This document shows, one piece after another, positions 6,424 to 18,098 of a DNA stretch of 64,000 nt. The DNA lies in the NCBI GenBank assembly GCA_020724265.1, contig DYHH01000003.1, positions 118,682 to 182,681 on the forward strand, given 5' to 3'. Source of the DNA: Melioribacter roseus. Its GTDB lineage: Bacteria; Bacteroidota; Ignavibacteria; Ignavibacteriales; Melioribacteraceae. A model generated the notes under the pieces. It did no database searches, had not been told where the DNA came from, and saw only the letters and a list, made by a program, of their open reading frames with translations. Position 1 is the first letter of the stretch. The number at the start of each line of letters is the position of its first letter. Position numbers and translations under genes: made by a program.

Positions 6424-9405
6424 TTAAACCTCCGGTTTAAGAATTATTCCTTTGTTTTCGTGACCGTTCATTTTCACTTTTATGGGTTTATCAAATCGAA
6501 TATGTTTAGTGAAGTTTTTTTCTTCAATTGGTTTCTGAGATAATATCCAATCCCAATCAATAATGTCTGATTTGTTTGTATCAACAGTAAAATAACCTAT
6601 CATAAAGGAGGTTATGTTCTGGAAGAAATGAGTACCTTGTGAAGGGGTTACGGAGAAATCTTTGAATCCCGTTTCAATTATTGCTCTTGCGCCTGCAATT
6701 TGTTCCCATGTAACCGGAATACCAAGCCACGGGTCTAAGGAACCCCATCTTCCAACCCCAATTAGTAAATATGGTTTTTGCTCGTTTAACATTTTCGAAT
6801 TAAAATAGCTTACTTCTTTTGCAACTTCTATGCTTTTTGCTCTTTCGAAAGTATTGTAATCAACATAAACAATATCTTTCATATCATCAATCAAACCATT
6901 TCCCAGAACTTGTTCGCTGTAACAAATAATATTTTCCTTCTGAGTATCCTCAATATCAAGTTCTTCAACTTCATGGTGAACTACAAGAGGTCTCATTTGA
7001 AGAATACCGAATTCTTTTGGTTTGCTTGTCATATTAACTGCAAACTCAATTTCAACCGGAGTACCCATACCCCAGGTTCCCATATCAAGTAGTAATTCTA
7101 AAATTTGCGGGAGCGGGAAAAGCTTATTTCTTAAAATCGGACCAAAAGTAACAAGTCTCATACCTTCTCTGCTCAGACCATCGTAAATTCTATCATTTTC
7201 AGGTGAATAAGTTGAGGCAACAAATTGTAGAGAATTGTCTTCCTCTGCGGCTTTTAAATCATGTTTTCTTAGAAGCATGTCGTAAGTTTCGTATCCGAAT
7301 TCTGAACTGCCGTCTAAGGCTAAAGCATAAAAATCACGCTGAGAAGTATTTAATGATTCTTTAACTGAATAAAATTGAATCAGATCGGTGGGATATTTAG
7401 GACAGAATCTTACCGTATTACCGCCGTCAACAACCATTTTCCCAAGACCAAGCGCAACTGAGATAATACCATCATTTGATTTCTGCGGTGATATTGGATA
7501 AAAATTATACGATTTGGCTACACCGGATATATCAGGATAAAATCTATTACCGTGAGTAGTTCCGACAGTTCTTTGAATAATAACCGCCATTTTTTCTTCT
7601 TCAAGTCTGTAGGAAGTTATTCTAATATAATTTTTTGCACTTTGATAATAAGTTGAAGCATATACTCGTTTTATGCTGTTAAGCAAATCGTTTAATCTTA
7701 TTAATGAATTGGAGTGAATGTTTGGGATCATGTAAGTCTGATAAACGCCGGCAAAGGGATGATATTGTGAATCTTCGAGGAGACTTGATGATCTTACCGC
7801 AAGGGGTGTCCTAACAATATCAAGAAAAGCTGCAAGTTCACCAAGAATTTCTTCGGGAAATTTTTCGGCTTCAAGAAATCTTTTTGTTATTTCCTTATCG
7901 TCATCACAGTTAAGTGCAAATTTTTTGAGATTGTTTTCTTCAAGAAATTGATCAAATACATCTGTACCAAGAACCACTGCCGAAGGAACGGAAATCTGTA
8001 CGTCTTCAAAACTCTCACGAACATTATAATTATTAATTAAAGTATTGACAAAACTTAATCCACGTGCTTTCCCACCGAGCGATCCTCCGCCAATTCTTGC
8101 AAAACTGCTGCCCGGGTCAAAAGTTTCTTTCGAGAAATCGGTAATTATACCACGTTGACGGAAACTAATATAATTAAGTACGGACTTAATTAAATACGAT
8201 CTAAGTTCTTCGATAGAATTGTAATCCGTAACTTTCCGTGGTCTAAGCTGATGAGCTAAGTAGAATTCGGTACGCGCTTTCAACCAATTAGAGAAATGAT
8301 TGCGTTCGGCATGATATTTAATACTTTCTACAGGTACAACTTTCATTTGTTCAACTAAGCTCTTTAAATCATAAGCCCGTCCAACTTCTATTCCGTTTGG
8401 CATTCGAAAAATAAAATCACCGAAGCTGAAATAATTTATCATAAATTGACGAAGTTCGTTCAGCAATGTAGGGGAGTCTTTCAAAATAAATGAAGTATTA
8501 TATTCTTCTGCTATTTTTTCATTTTCAGAATTATGGGATAATAGAAGAATCGGGATATCAATTTGCTGAGACTTAACCGTTGAAGCAAATTTAATACCGG
8601 CTTGGGAATCCTGAACTCCGTTCATCGGGAAATCGATATCCGAAATTACACCTAAAGTGAAATCCTTATATCGTGAATAATAATCCCATGCCTCCTCATA
8701 AGTTGAACAAAGTAAAATTTTCGGACGTGCTCGCATTCTTAAAAATTTATGACTCAGATTTATTCCTTCAGAAATAAGTCTCTGTGATTGCTTCATTGTT
8801 TCCGTATAAATAATAGGAAGGAAAGAAGAATAATATCTAACACTATCTTCAATAACTATAATGTTTTGAACACCAACAATTTTCGTATCATGTGCTACAT
8901 TAGCCCTGTCTTCAAAGTATTTTATTATTGCAATAATAATTCGAAAGTCGCCTTGCCAAACAAAGATTTTATCAAAAACATTTGTGTTTTTATTAAGCAA
9001 TAGATGCATTAGTTCTTTGTTATCATGAGCCAATAATACAATCGGAATGTCGAGATCGGATTCTTTAACAAGTTTAGCTAATTGAGTAGCATGCATATCT
9101 TCGATATGTAAAGTAGTAATTATAAGATCGAAACGTTTTTCTTCTTTTGCAATAGCAATTGCATCATGACCGCTTGATACGCGGGTTAGTTCGGGGGAAT
9201 GACTTAACTGCAATCCTTGATATTCGTTTCGAATTAATTCATACAATCTTCCGTCTTCTTCGTATAGATAAAGATCATAGAGACTAGAAACTAAAAGAAT
9301 ATCCCGGATTCGGAATCGCATAAGATTTTGAAAACCTTGAAAACGATTACCGTATCCATGTTCAATCCATATCGAATCTAAAACTTCAAAGGATGCATCT
9401 TTCAT
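6424..9405 (-). CDS. Double receiver / PEP-synthase-type ATP-grasp fusion protein (paralog 1)
   Basis: A 993-residue soluble multidomain protein. Residues ~33-167 form a receiver-like fold in which the phospho-acceptor position is Thr (LIITTLHIEDM). Residues ~181-325 form a second receiver that keeps the acidic pair (E186, D187), the acceptor D256 (ISDIDFP) and K309, with an insertion after its first helix. Residues ~430-808 match the pyruvate phosphate dikinase/PEP synthase N-terminal ATP-grasp domain (GGGSLGGKARGL, AVRSSSLLEDSQYHPFAGVYQTY, LQMRPL). No swivelling His domain (TSHAA-type) or PEP-binding barrel follows. Instead there is a ~180-residue C-terminal domain with VGRWGS and PSQGTHFFQN. 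It therefore should not be a complete PEP synthase. A paralog lies at 13198-16188. Confidence 0.8.
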   Translation of the reverse strand: MKDASFEVLDSIWIEHGYGNRFQGFQNLMRFRIRDILLVSSLYDLYLYEEDGRLYELIRNEYQGLQLSHSPELTRVSSGHDAIAIAKEEKRFDLIITTLHIEDMHATQLAKLVKESDLDIPIVLLAHDNKELMHLLLNKNTNVFDKIFVWQGDFRIIIAIIKYFEDRANVAHDTKIVGVQNIIVIEDSVRYYSSFLPIIYTETMKQSQRLISEGINLSHKFLRMRARPKILLCSTYEEAWDYYSRYKDFTLGVISDIDFPMNGVQDSQAGIKFASTVKSQQIDIPILLLSHNSENEKIAEEYNTSFILKDSPTLLNELRQFMINYFSFGDFIFRMPNGIEVGRAYDLKSLVEQMKVVPVESIKYHAERNHFSNWLKARTEFYLAHQLRPRKVTDYNSIEELRSYLIKSVLNYISFRQRGIITDFSKETFDPGSSFARIGGGSLGGKARGLSFVNTLINNYNVRESFEDVQISVPSAVVLGTDVFDQFLEENNLKKFALNCDDDKEITKRFLEAEKFPEEILGELAAFLDIVRTPLAVRSSSLLEDSQYHPFAGVYQTYMIPNIHSNSLIRLNDLLNSIKRVYASTYYQSAKNYIRITSYRLEEEKMAVIIQRTVGTTHGNRFYPDISGVAKSYNFYPISPQKSNDGIISVALGLGKMVVDGGNTVRFCPKYPTDLIQFYSVKESLNTSQRDFYALALDGSSEFGYETYDMLLRKHDLKAAEEDNSLQFVASTYSPENDRIYDGLSREGMRLVTFGPILRNKLFPLPQILELLLDMGTWGMGTPVEIEFAVNMTSKPKEFGILQMRPLVVHHEVEELDIEDTQKENIICYSEQVLGNGLIDDMKDIVYVDYNTFERAKSIEVAKEVSYFNSKMLNEQKPYLLIGVGRWGSLDPWLGIPVTWEQIAGARAIIETGFKDFSVTPSQGTHFFQNITSFMIGYFTVDTNKSDIIDWDWILSQKPIEEKNFTKHIRFDKPIKVKMNGHENKGIILKPEV

Positions 9406-9482
9406 TGTATTCTATTGTATGTTATTGCAAATAAATATATGAAAAAAGATATATGCGTTAAAGAATATTAATTTAAAATTAG

Positions 9483-9532
9483 CGGCAGATTTGTATCTAC
9501 AAACATATAAATAACTTCATACAAATCTGCCG
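9483..9532 (-). terminator. Long hairpin downstream of gdhA paralog 1
   Basis: A perfect 14-bp inverted repeat (CGGCAGATTTGTAT at 9483-9496, ATACAAATCTGCCG at 9519-9532) has a 22-nt loop. It lies between the end of gdhA (9561) and the start of the receiver/ATP-grasp gene (9405). Neither side has a clear T-run (the minus-strand tail is CTAATTTTAA), so it may be a weak terminator, an RNA-stability element or a processing site that uncouples the two genes. Confidence 0.5.
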
Positions 9533-9560
9533 TACTGTTATTTACATCAAAATATTTCAG

Positions 9561-10967
<1,407 letters not shown>

Positions 10968-11024
10968 TCAAAAACAAATTAGAGATAGATTTTCTTAGGA
11001 GGTAGAACAAAAGTTATGAATTGA

Positions 11025-11045
11025 CTGTAACAAATTTTGTTACAG
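11025..11045. promoter_or_regulatory. Perfect 21-bp palindrome, candidate operator of gdhA
   Basis: The half-site CTGTAACAAA (11025-11034) and its exact complement TTTGTTACAG (11036-11045) flank a single central base. It lies in the 180-bp gap between the response-regulator gene end (11103) and the gdhA start (10922), 103 bp upstream of gdhA. The symmetry suits a dimeric repressor or activator. The regulator is unknown; the spacing does not fit NtcA, and the 19-bp core is longer than the TnrA box. Confidence 0.55.
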
Positions 11046-11102
11046 ATAAACGGTTATTGAGTGAAGGAATTAATGTAATGATTAATAATTGAGAAGGTTC
11101 TT

Positions 11103-11735
11103 TTAGATAATCAATTTATTACGAAGTACATATTGAGTTAATTCGACATTCGATTTAATATGCATTTTTTCGAATATTCTGTTGCGGTAACTATAGAACG
11201 TATTTATACTAATATTCAATTCCGAAGAAATTATTTCTGCAGTTTTGCCGGAAGCTATTTTTAACATAACGCTGTATTCTCTATCGGATAATATTTCATG
11301 CGGAGAATCAATCTTTGCAGTATCAAAATACTCTGCAAGTTTATCTGCAAGAGAATCGCTGATATATTTTCTTCCGTCCACAATTTTCCTGATCGCTGAA
11401 ATTAATTCGGTAGGGGCACTAACTTTTTGAAGATAACCTGAAGCACCTGATTTAATAGCACGAATTCCATATTGTTCTTCGCTGTACATACTTAAAATTA
11501 ATACCGGCAGATTCGGATATTGTAATTTAATTTCTTTCATTATCTCAATGCCGGATTTATCCGGCATATTTATATCAAGAACAACTATGTTACATTCCTT
11601 TACTTTAATTAATTCGAATAACTGATTTGAATTCTCAGCTTCACCGGTTACACAAATATCGGATACTTCCGCAACTATTTGTTTTAACCCTTCTCTAACG
11701 ATAGCATGATCATCTGCTATTATAATCTTTATCAT
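11103..11735 (-). CDS. NarL/FixJ-type response regulator
   Basis: A 210-residue two-domain regulator. The N-terminal receiver carries the acidic pair D8/D9, the phospho-acceptor D54 (VVLDINMPDKSG) and K104. The C-terminal LuxR-type helix-turn-helix spans about 148-205 (LSDREYSVMLKIASGKTAEIISSELNIS in outline). It begins 4 nt after the histidine-kinase stop and is surely its partner. As the last gene before gdhA, it is well placed to control gdhA or the adjacent receiver/ATP-grasp genes. Its binding site cannot be assigned. Confidence 0.92.
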   Translation of the reverse strand: MIKIIIADDHAIVREGLKQIVAEVSDICVTGEAENSNQLFELIKVKECNIVVLDINMPDKSGIEIMKEIKLQYPNLPVLILSMYSEEQYGIRAIKSGASGYLQKVSAPTELISAIRKIVDGRKYISDSLADKLAEYFDTAKIDSPHEILSDREYSVMLKIASGKTAEIISSELNISINTFYSYRNRIFEKMHIKSNVELTQYVLRNKLII

Positions 11736-11739
11736 ATAT

Positions 11740-13176
11740 TTATTTGTCTAATGGTAAAATTAAACTAACAAGAGTTCCGCTGCCCATCGTACTTTTTATA
11801 TTAAACTTTCCACCTAAAATTTCCGTACGCTCTCTCATTCCTAAGATTCCCAATGATTTGGGGTTTTGTATTTGATTCTTAGTAATTCCTTTACCGTTAT
11901 CTTTTATTTGCAAATGTAAAAAATTATCGTCGCAAATAAGCTTTATCGAAACTTTACTTGCATTTGCATGTCTTGCAATATTTGTTAAAGCTTCTTGAAA
12001 TATTCTAAATACTGCTGTTTTTTTATCAGCATCAAGATTAATTTCTTCTCCCGGTAAATCTGTATTGCAATCAATTCCGGTTCTTTTTGAAAATTCATTT
12101 GTCTGCCATTCAATAGCAGCAATAATTCCCAGGTCATCTAAAATTCCCGGTCTTAATTTTTCACAAATTTTTTGTACTGATTCTACTGATTTGTCGATCA
12201 TTTCAATAATGGAATCAAATTTTTGCTTTAACTCGACTTGAGACGGTGTAAGTTTATTTGCCAGTAAAGATACTTGAATTTTCAACACGGTTAAAACTTG
12301 TCCTAATTCATCATGGATTTCACGAGAAATAATCGTTCTTTCTTCTTCTCTTATAGATTGAATATGAAGTGCTAGGTTTCTGAGTTTATCTCCATATTTC
12401 ATCAACATCGATTCGTATTTATTTCTTTCAGTTAAGTCACGTGCAATAAAAATTACTGCAGGTCTATTTTGATATTCAAATAGGTGAGAGTTAATTTCAA
12501 CAGATAATTCTAATTTATTCTTTGACATTATCGATGAAGTAAAAACATAACTCCCGTTTTCAAGTAATTTTTCGAGCACATCAACTAAGAATTCTTCTTC
12601 ATTTCTAAAAAGAATTTCAAGTGGATGTCGCATTAAAATTTCTTTGCGGTTGAAATTAAGTTTATTAAATGTCTCAACGTTAGCATCAAGGAAATTACTT
12701 AATGTCTTCCCGTAATTAACATTACAGATTAATACTATATCATTTATATTATTGAATAAAGTTTGAAAGTGATATACTTTATTCTGCATATCTAGTAACA
12801 ACTTTTTTTGACGGGTTATATCTTCGATGAAAAGAAATAAAATTGTTTGACCATTTAAGAGAGCCGCATTTTGATTGCATTTAATCCAAATCGTTTTCTT
12901 GCTTGACGTAACGATTTCTTTTTCATAAGATTCAAAGTTTTCATTCGAAGAAAAAGATTTCTGAAGATATGGTCTAATGTCGTTTTGTGAGTTGAAAGAA
13001 AAAAGCGAATAGAAATTTATATTTATTATTTGATCAGCCGCCTTATCAAATAGCTTAGCAAAATATTCATTTGCAAATTGTATTATACCTTCACGGTTAA
13101 TAACGACAAAACCATGAGGTAAATTATCCAATAATACATCGGTAATACCGTGATGTGTTTTGTTACCGGTGAACAT
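11740..13176 (-). CDS. Soluble PAS-domain sensor histidine kinase (HisKA_3 type)
   Basis: A 478-residue kinase without a transmembrane segment. Two PAS-like domains (about 12-125 and 135-250) precede the dimerisation/phospho-acceptor helix with His288 in SREIHDELGQ. A HATPase domain follows, with the N-box FQEALTNIARHA (N399), DNGKGI (from D426) and GILGMRER. This layout is the NarX/DegS-like class that pairs with NarL-type regulators. It starts 21 nt after the receiver/ATP-grasp paralog 2 ends and runs into the response regulator, so the three form one transcription unit. The cytosolic PAS domains imply an internal signal such as redox state or a metabolite (inference). Confidence 0.92.
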   Translation of the reverse strand: MFTGNKTHHGITDVLLDNLPHGFVVINREGIIQFANEYFAKLFDKAADQIININFYSLFSFNSQNDIRPYLQKSFSSNENFESYEKEIVTSSKKTIWIKCNQNAALLNGQTILFLFIEDITRQKKLLLDMQNKVYHFQTLFNNINDIVLICNVNYGKTLSNFLDANVETFNKLNFNRKEILMRHPLEILFRNEEEFLVDVLEKLLENGSYVFTSSIMSKNKLELSVEINSHLFEYQNRPAVIFIARDLTERNKYESMLMKYGDKLRNLALHIQSIREEERTIISREIHDELGQVLTVLKIQVSLLANKLTPSQVELKQKFDSIIEMIDKSVESVQKICEKLRPGILDDLGIIAAIEWQTNEFSKRTGIDCNTDLPGEEINLDADKKTAVFRIFQEALTNIARHANASKVSIKLICDDNFLHLQIKDNGKGITKNQIQNPKSLGILGMRERTEILGGKFNIKSTMGSGTLVSLILPLDK

Positions 13177-13197
13177 TTTTATATAATTTTTTTCAAT

Positions 13198-16188
13198 TTA
13201 TTTACCGGGTTTTAGAATAATCCCTTGGTTTTGATGTCCATTAATTTTAACGGAAATCGGTTCTTCAAATTGCAGATGCCTGGTATACTTAAATTCTTCC
13301 ATTGCAGGTTGACTGCAAAGCCAATCCCAATCAATAAAACCTTTCTTATCATGTGAATTAACAGTAAAATAACCGACTCTAAAACTTGTAATATTTTGGA
13401 AAAAATGCGAGCCCTGTGATGGAGTAACTTCAAAATCCTTAAATCCGGATTCAATGATAGCTCCGGCTCCGGATATTTGATCCCATGTTACAGGAATACC
13501 GAGCCAATGATCAAACGAACCCCATCTGCCAACCCCGATTAATACATAAGGTTTCTGTTGTTCAATTAACTTCTTGTTTAATTGACTGATTTCATATGCA
13601 ACTTCTTTACTTTTCCCTCTATCAAATTTATTTATATCAACTACTATAATATCATGAATACCATAAAGTGAACCATTTCCAAGAACCTGAGTACTTCTGC
13701 AAATAAGATTTCCCTTCGGGAATTCGTCCAAATTCAAACTCTCGACTTCTCTACTAATAACAAGCGGACGCATCTGCAGAAAAGAAAATTCTTTGGGTGT
13801 TTTATTCATGTTTACGGCGAATTCAATTTCTACAAACGTTCCCATTCCCCAGGTTCCTAATTCAAGCAATAGATCAAGAACTTCTGCTAAAGGGAAGACC
13901 TTGTGTTTTAATATCGGTGCAAATGTTACTACTCTTGTTCCGTTTCTAGATATCCCATCGTAGACTGCATCATTTTCCGACGAGTATGTTGAACCAACAT
14001 AAGATAGTGTTTGATCTTTTTCAGCGGCAGTGAGTTCGTAGTTTTTAACAAAAATTTCAGGATCTTGTTCAGAACTTGTGATCTTTGTTGATACATCTAA
14101 TGCATAAAAATTTTGTTGAGCATTCCGCAGTGTTTCTTTTGTTGAGAAAAATTGCAATAGATGTTTCGGAAACTTTGGACAGAAACGAACGGTTTCACCT
14201 CCTTCAACAACTGTTTGTCCCAACCCAAGTGCAACATATGCAATTCCATCGGGTGATTTTTGAGGCGGCACAGGATAAAAATTATAAGATTTGGCCACAC
14301 CGGCAAAATCAGGGTAGAATCTATTCCCATGTTTTGTCCCGATCAATCTTTGCACGATAACCGCCATCTTTTCTTCTTCCAGCCTGTAGGATGTTGCCTT
14401 CATATAATCTTTTGCTGCTGTTAAAAATTGAGAAGCATAAACACTTTTAATTGCGGTTAATAATTCTTGCAGTCTAACTCCAATATCGTCATCATTATTA
14501 GGTATCATGTAAGTTTTGTACACACCGGCAAATGGTTGAAACTGAGAGTCTTCTAAAAGACTTGATGAACGCACGGCAAGGGGTTCTCTTATTATATCAA
14601 GAAAATCCTTTAGTTTCAGAACTATATCTTCGGGAAAGAAAGAAGCTTCCCGGAAAGTCTTTGCAATCAGTTTATCATCGGTTTCATTTAGGGCAAAATT
14701 GAACAGCTTATTTTCATCGATAAATTGGTCGAATACATCTGTTGCAATAACTACTGCAGATGGGACTGAAATTTCAATCCCTTTGAATTTATCGTGAAGT
14801 TCATAATTATTGATTAATGTATTAATAAAACCAAGACCTCTTGCTTTACCGCCGAGTGAACCACCGCCAATCCTAGCAAAACTATTTTGAGGGTCAAATG
14901 AATCTTTATTAAAATCGGTAACAATTCCGCGTGTCCGTAATTGCTGATATAGCACCAAAGAATCAATGAGGTCTTTTCTGAGATCTGCCGGAGTATCAAA
15001 ATCACTTAACTTGCGAGGTCTTAATCTATCGGCCAACCAAAATTCGGTTCTTGCTTTTAACCAGCGTGAAAAATCATTTCTTGCTGCATGAAAAATTATC
15101 GATTCATCGGGGACAATTCTTAATTTTTCTTCAAGTTGTTTTAGGTTTGATGCACGATCAACTTCGCTGCCGTCGGGCAATCTAAAAATGAAATCGCCGA
15201 ATCCAAAATTCTCAAGCATAAAATTTCGTAAATCATGCAGAAGTCTTGGAGAGCCCTTTAATAGAAAACCGACACCAATTTCAGTTGCCCTAACTTGGTA
15301 TTCCGGGTTGCTTGACTGTAAGACAATTGGAATATCATGATGAAGCTTTCGTACTTCAATTGCAAATTTAATACCTGCTTCGGGATCACGCACACCATTA
15401 TGTTTAAAATTAATGTCAGTAATTACTCCCAAAATGTATTCATGAAATTGTTCGAAATAACTCCATGCTTCTTCATAAGTTGTACAAAGAAGGATTTTAG
15501 GGCGGGCACGCATTCTAAGGTATTTATGTGTAAGATTTACTCCTTCTGAAAGCAATTGTTGTGACTGTTTAAGTATTACTTTATAAATTAAGGGGAGATA
15601 GGTAGAATAAAATTTTACATTATCTTCAACAAGAATTATTGATTGCACGCCTGCATTTAAAGTATCATTCTCTACGTTTAATTTATCTTCTATGTATTTA
15701 ATAATTCCAATTAATAATCGGTAATCTCCTTGCCAAATAAATATTTTATCGAATATGGAAGTATCGTAATGAGTTTGAATTTCTTTTCTTTCTCTGTTAT
15801 CATAAGCCAATAATACTACAGGCGTTAGAATATTTTTTTCTTTTATTGTTCGTGTAAATTCAATAACATGCATATCCTCGATGTGAAGAGTTGTAATGAT
15901 AAGATCATAAGTGTTTTGTCCGTTGCCTAATATTTCAAGAGCTTCTGCAGCGGTTGTAACTGCTGTTAATTCAGGCGCATGACTAAGATTTAGATTTTGA
16001 TATTCTTCTCTAATCAGTTCATAAAGTCGTCCGTCTTCTTCAAAAAGATAGTTATCATATAAGCTCGAAACTAAAAGAATATCTCGAATTTTATGCCGCA
16101 TTAACTTTTGAAATCTTTTTATTCTTTGTCCGAACATATTCTTCATATTAAGCTGTTCGATCTTATTCATTTTCATAAGAGTATTCAT
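13198..16188 (-). CDS. Double receiver / PEP-synthase-type ATP-grasp fusion protein (paralog 2)
   Basis: A 996-residue paralog of the 6424-9405 product, alignable end to end. The first receiver-like domain (about 35-170) again has Thr at the acceptor site (LIITTLHIEDM). The second (about 183-327) keeps E188/D189, D258 (VITDINF) and K311. The ATP-grasp domain has GGGSLGGKARGL and AVRSSSLLEDSQFQPFAGVYKTY and ends at LQMRPL. The C-terminal domain keeps VGRWGS and PSQGSHFFQN. The catalytic-histidine swivel domain of PEP synthases is missing. It heads a unit with the histidine kinase and response regulator, so phosphotransfer to its second receiver is plausible (inference). The exact start among several early Met codons is uncertain. 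Confidence 0.8.
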   Translation of the reverse strand: MNTLMKMNKIEQLNMKNMFGQRIKRFQKLMRHKIRDILLVSSLYDNYLFEEDGRLYELIREEYQNLNLSHAPELTAVTTAAEALEILGNGQNTYDLIITTLHIEDMHVIEFTRTIKEKNILTPVVLLAYDNRERKEIQTHYDTSIFDKIFIWQGDYRLLIGIIKYIEDKLNVENDTLNAGVQSIILVEDNVKFYSTYLPLIYKVILKQSQQLLSEGVNLTHKYLRMRARPKILLCTTYEEAWSYFEQFHEYILGVITDINFKHNGVRDPEAGIKFAIEVRKLHHDIPIVLQSSNPEYQVRATEIGVGFLLKGSPRLLHDLRNFMLENFGFGDFIFRLPDGSEVDRASNLKQLEEKLRIVPDESIIFHAARNDFSRWLKARTEFWLADRLRPRKLSDFDTPADLRKDLIDSLVLYQQLRTRGIVTDFNKDSFDPQNSFARIGGGSLGGKARGLGFINTLINNYELHDKFKGIEISVPSAVVIATDVFDQFIDENKLFNFALNETDDKLIAKTFREASFFPEDIVLKLKDFLDIIREPLAVRSSSLLEDSQFQPFAGVYKTYMIPNNDDDIGVRLQELLTAIKSVYASQFLTAAKDYMKATSYRLEEEKMAVIVQRLIGTKHGNRFYPDFAGVAKSYNFYPVPPQKSPDGIAYVALGLGQTVVEGGETVRFCPKFPKHLLQFFSTKETLRNAQQNFYALDVSTKITSSEQDPEIFVKNYELTAAEKDQTLSYVGSTYSSENDAVYDGISRNGTRVVTFAPILKHKVFPLAEVLDLLLELGTWGMGTFVEIEFAVNMNKTPKEFSFLQMRPLVISREVESLNLDEFPKGNLICRSTQVLGNGSLYGIHDIIVVDINKFDRGKSKEVAYEISQLNKKLIEQQKPYVLIGVGRWGSFDHWLGIPVTWDQISGAGAIIESGFKDFEVTPSQGSHFFQNITSFRVGYFTVNSHDKKGFIDWDWLCSQPAMEEFKYTRHLQFEEPISVKINGHQNQGIILKPGK

Positions 16189-16219
16189 TTTGATTAATAA
16201 TTGGTTAGCTAAAATATAA

Positions 16220-16266
16220 TAAAAAAGGCAATCGATTCATCATGTGAAAATGACAACCGATTGCCT
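16220..16266 (-). terminator. Terminator of gdhA paralog 2
   Basis: Read on the minus strand, AGGCAATCG (from 16266) pairs with CGATTGCCT (ending 16226) as a 9-bp stem followed by a T-run. It separates gdhA paralog 2 from the receiver/ATP-grasp gene, which therefore probably has its own promoter or depends on read-through. Confidence 0.75.
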
Positions 16267-16289
16267 AAAAAAAATAAATGTTGATATTA

Positions 16290-17963
<1,674 letters not shown>

Positions 17964-18026
17964 ATGAATTTAACATTACATCACGCTCATCACCATTTAA
18001 TCTTTCTCATGGAAGCGTCGATGTGA
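17964..18026 (+). CDS. hisL: his operon leader peptide
   Basis: A 20-codon open reading frame, too short for most gene finders, running from ATG at 17964 to TGA at 18024-18026. The peptide begins MNLTLHHAHHHLIF: five of six consecutive codons (residues 6-11) are histidine, the hallmark of a His-tRNA-sensing leader. It lies between a promoter and a strong terminator directly in front of hisG. Ribosome stalling at the His run when His-tRNA is scarce should relieve termination. I could not pair an obvious antiterminator by eye. Confidence 0.88.
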   Translation: MNLTLHHAHHHLIFLMEASM

Positions 18027-18054
18027 TTTAAATAATTTTATAAAAATTAATAAG

Positions 18055-18080
18055 AACCCCGGCGCATGCCGGGGTTTTTT
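18055..18080 (+). terminator. his attenuator terminator
   Basis: The GC-rich stem AACCCCGGC / GCCGGGGTT with loop GCAT is followed by TTTTTT. It starts 28 nt after the leader-peptide stop and ends 18 nt before hisG. The arrangement is that of a transcription attenuator, not an operon end. Confidence 0.88.
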
Positions 18081-18098
18081 GTTTTAAAGGAGAATATA

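Noticed and set aside
6424-9405. Annotation as phosphoenolpyruvate synthase (ppsA)
   Set aside because: The swivel-histidine and PEP-binding domains required for that reaction are missing.
11025-11045. NtcA or TnrA/GlnR box upstream of gdhA
   Set aside because: The GTA and TAC halves are 11 bp apart rather than the 8 of NtcA, and the 19-bp core exceeds the 17-bp TnrA box; only an unassigned palindrome is claimed.
14085-14360. 91-residue plus-strand frame within the receiver/ATP-grasp paralog 2
   Set aside because: Antisense shadow of a conserved ATP-grasp domain; no start signal or family motif.
18066-18098. Upstream start of hisG inside the attenuator
   Set aside because: The ATG at 18066 lies in the terminator stem and has no ribosome-binding site; ATG 18099 has AAAGGAGA and fits the family N-terminus.
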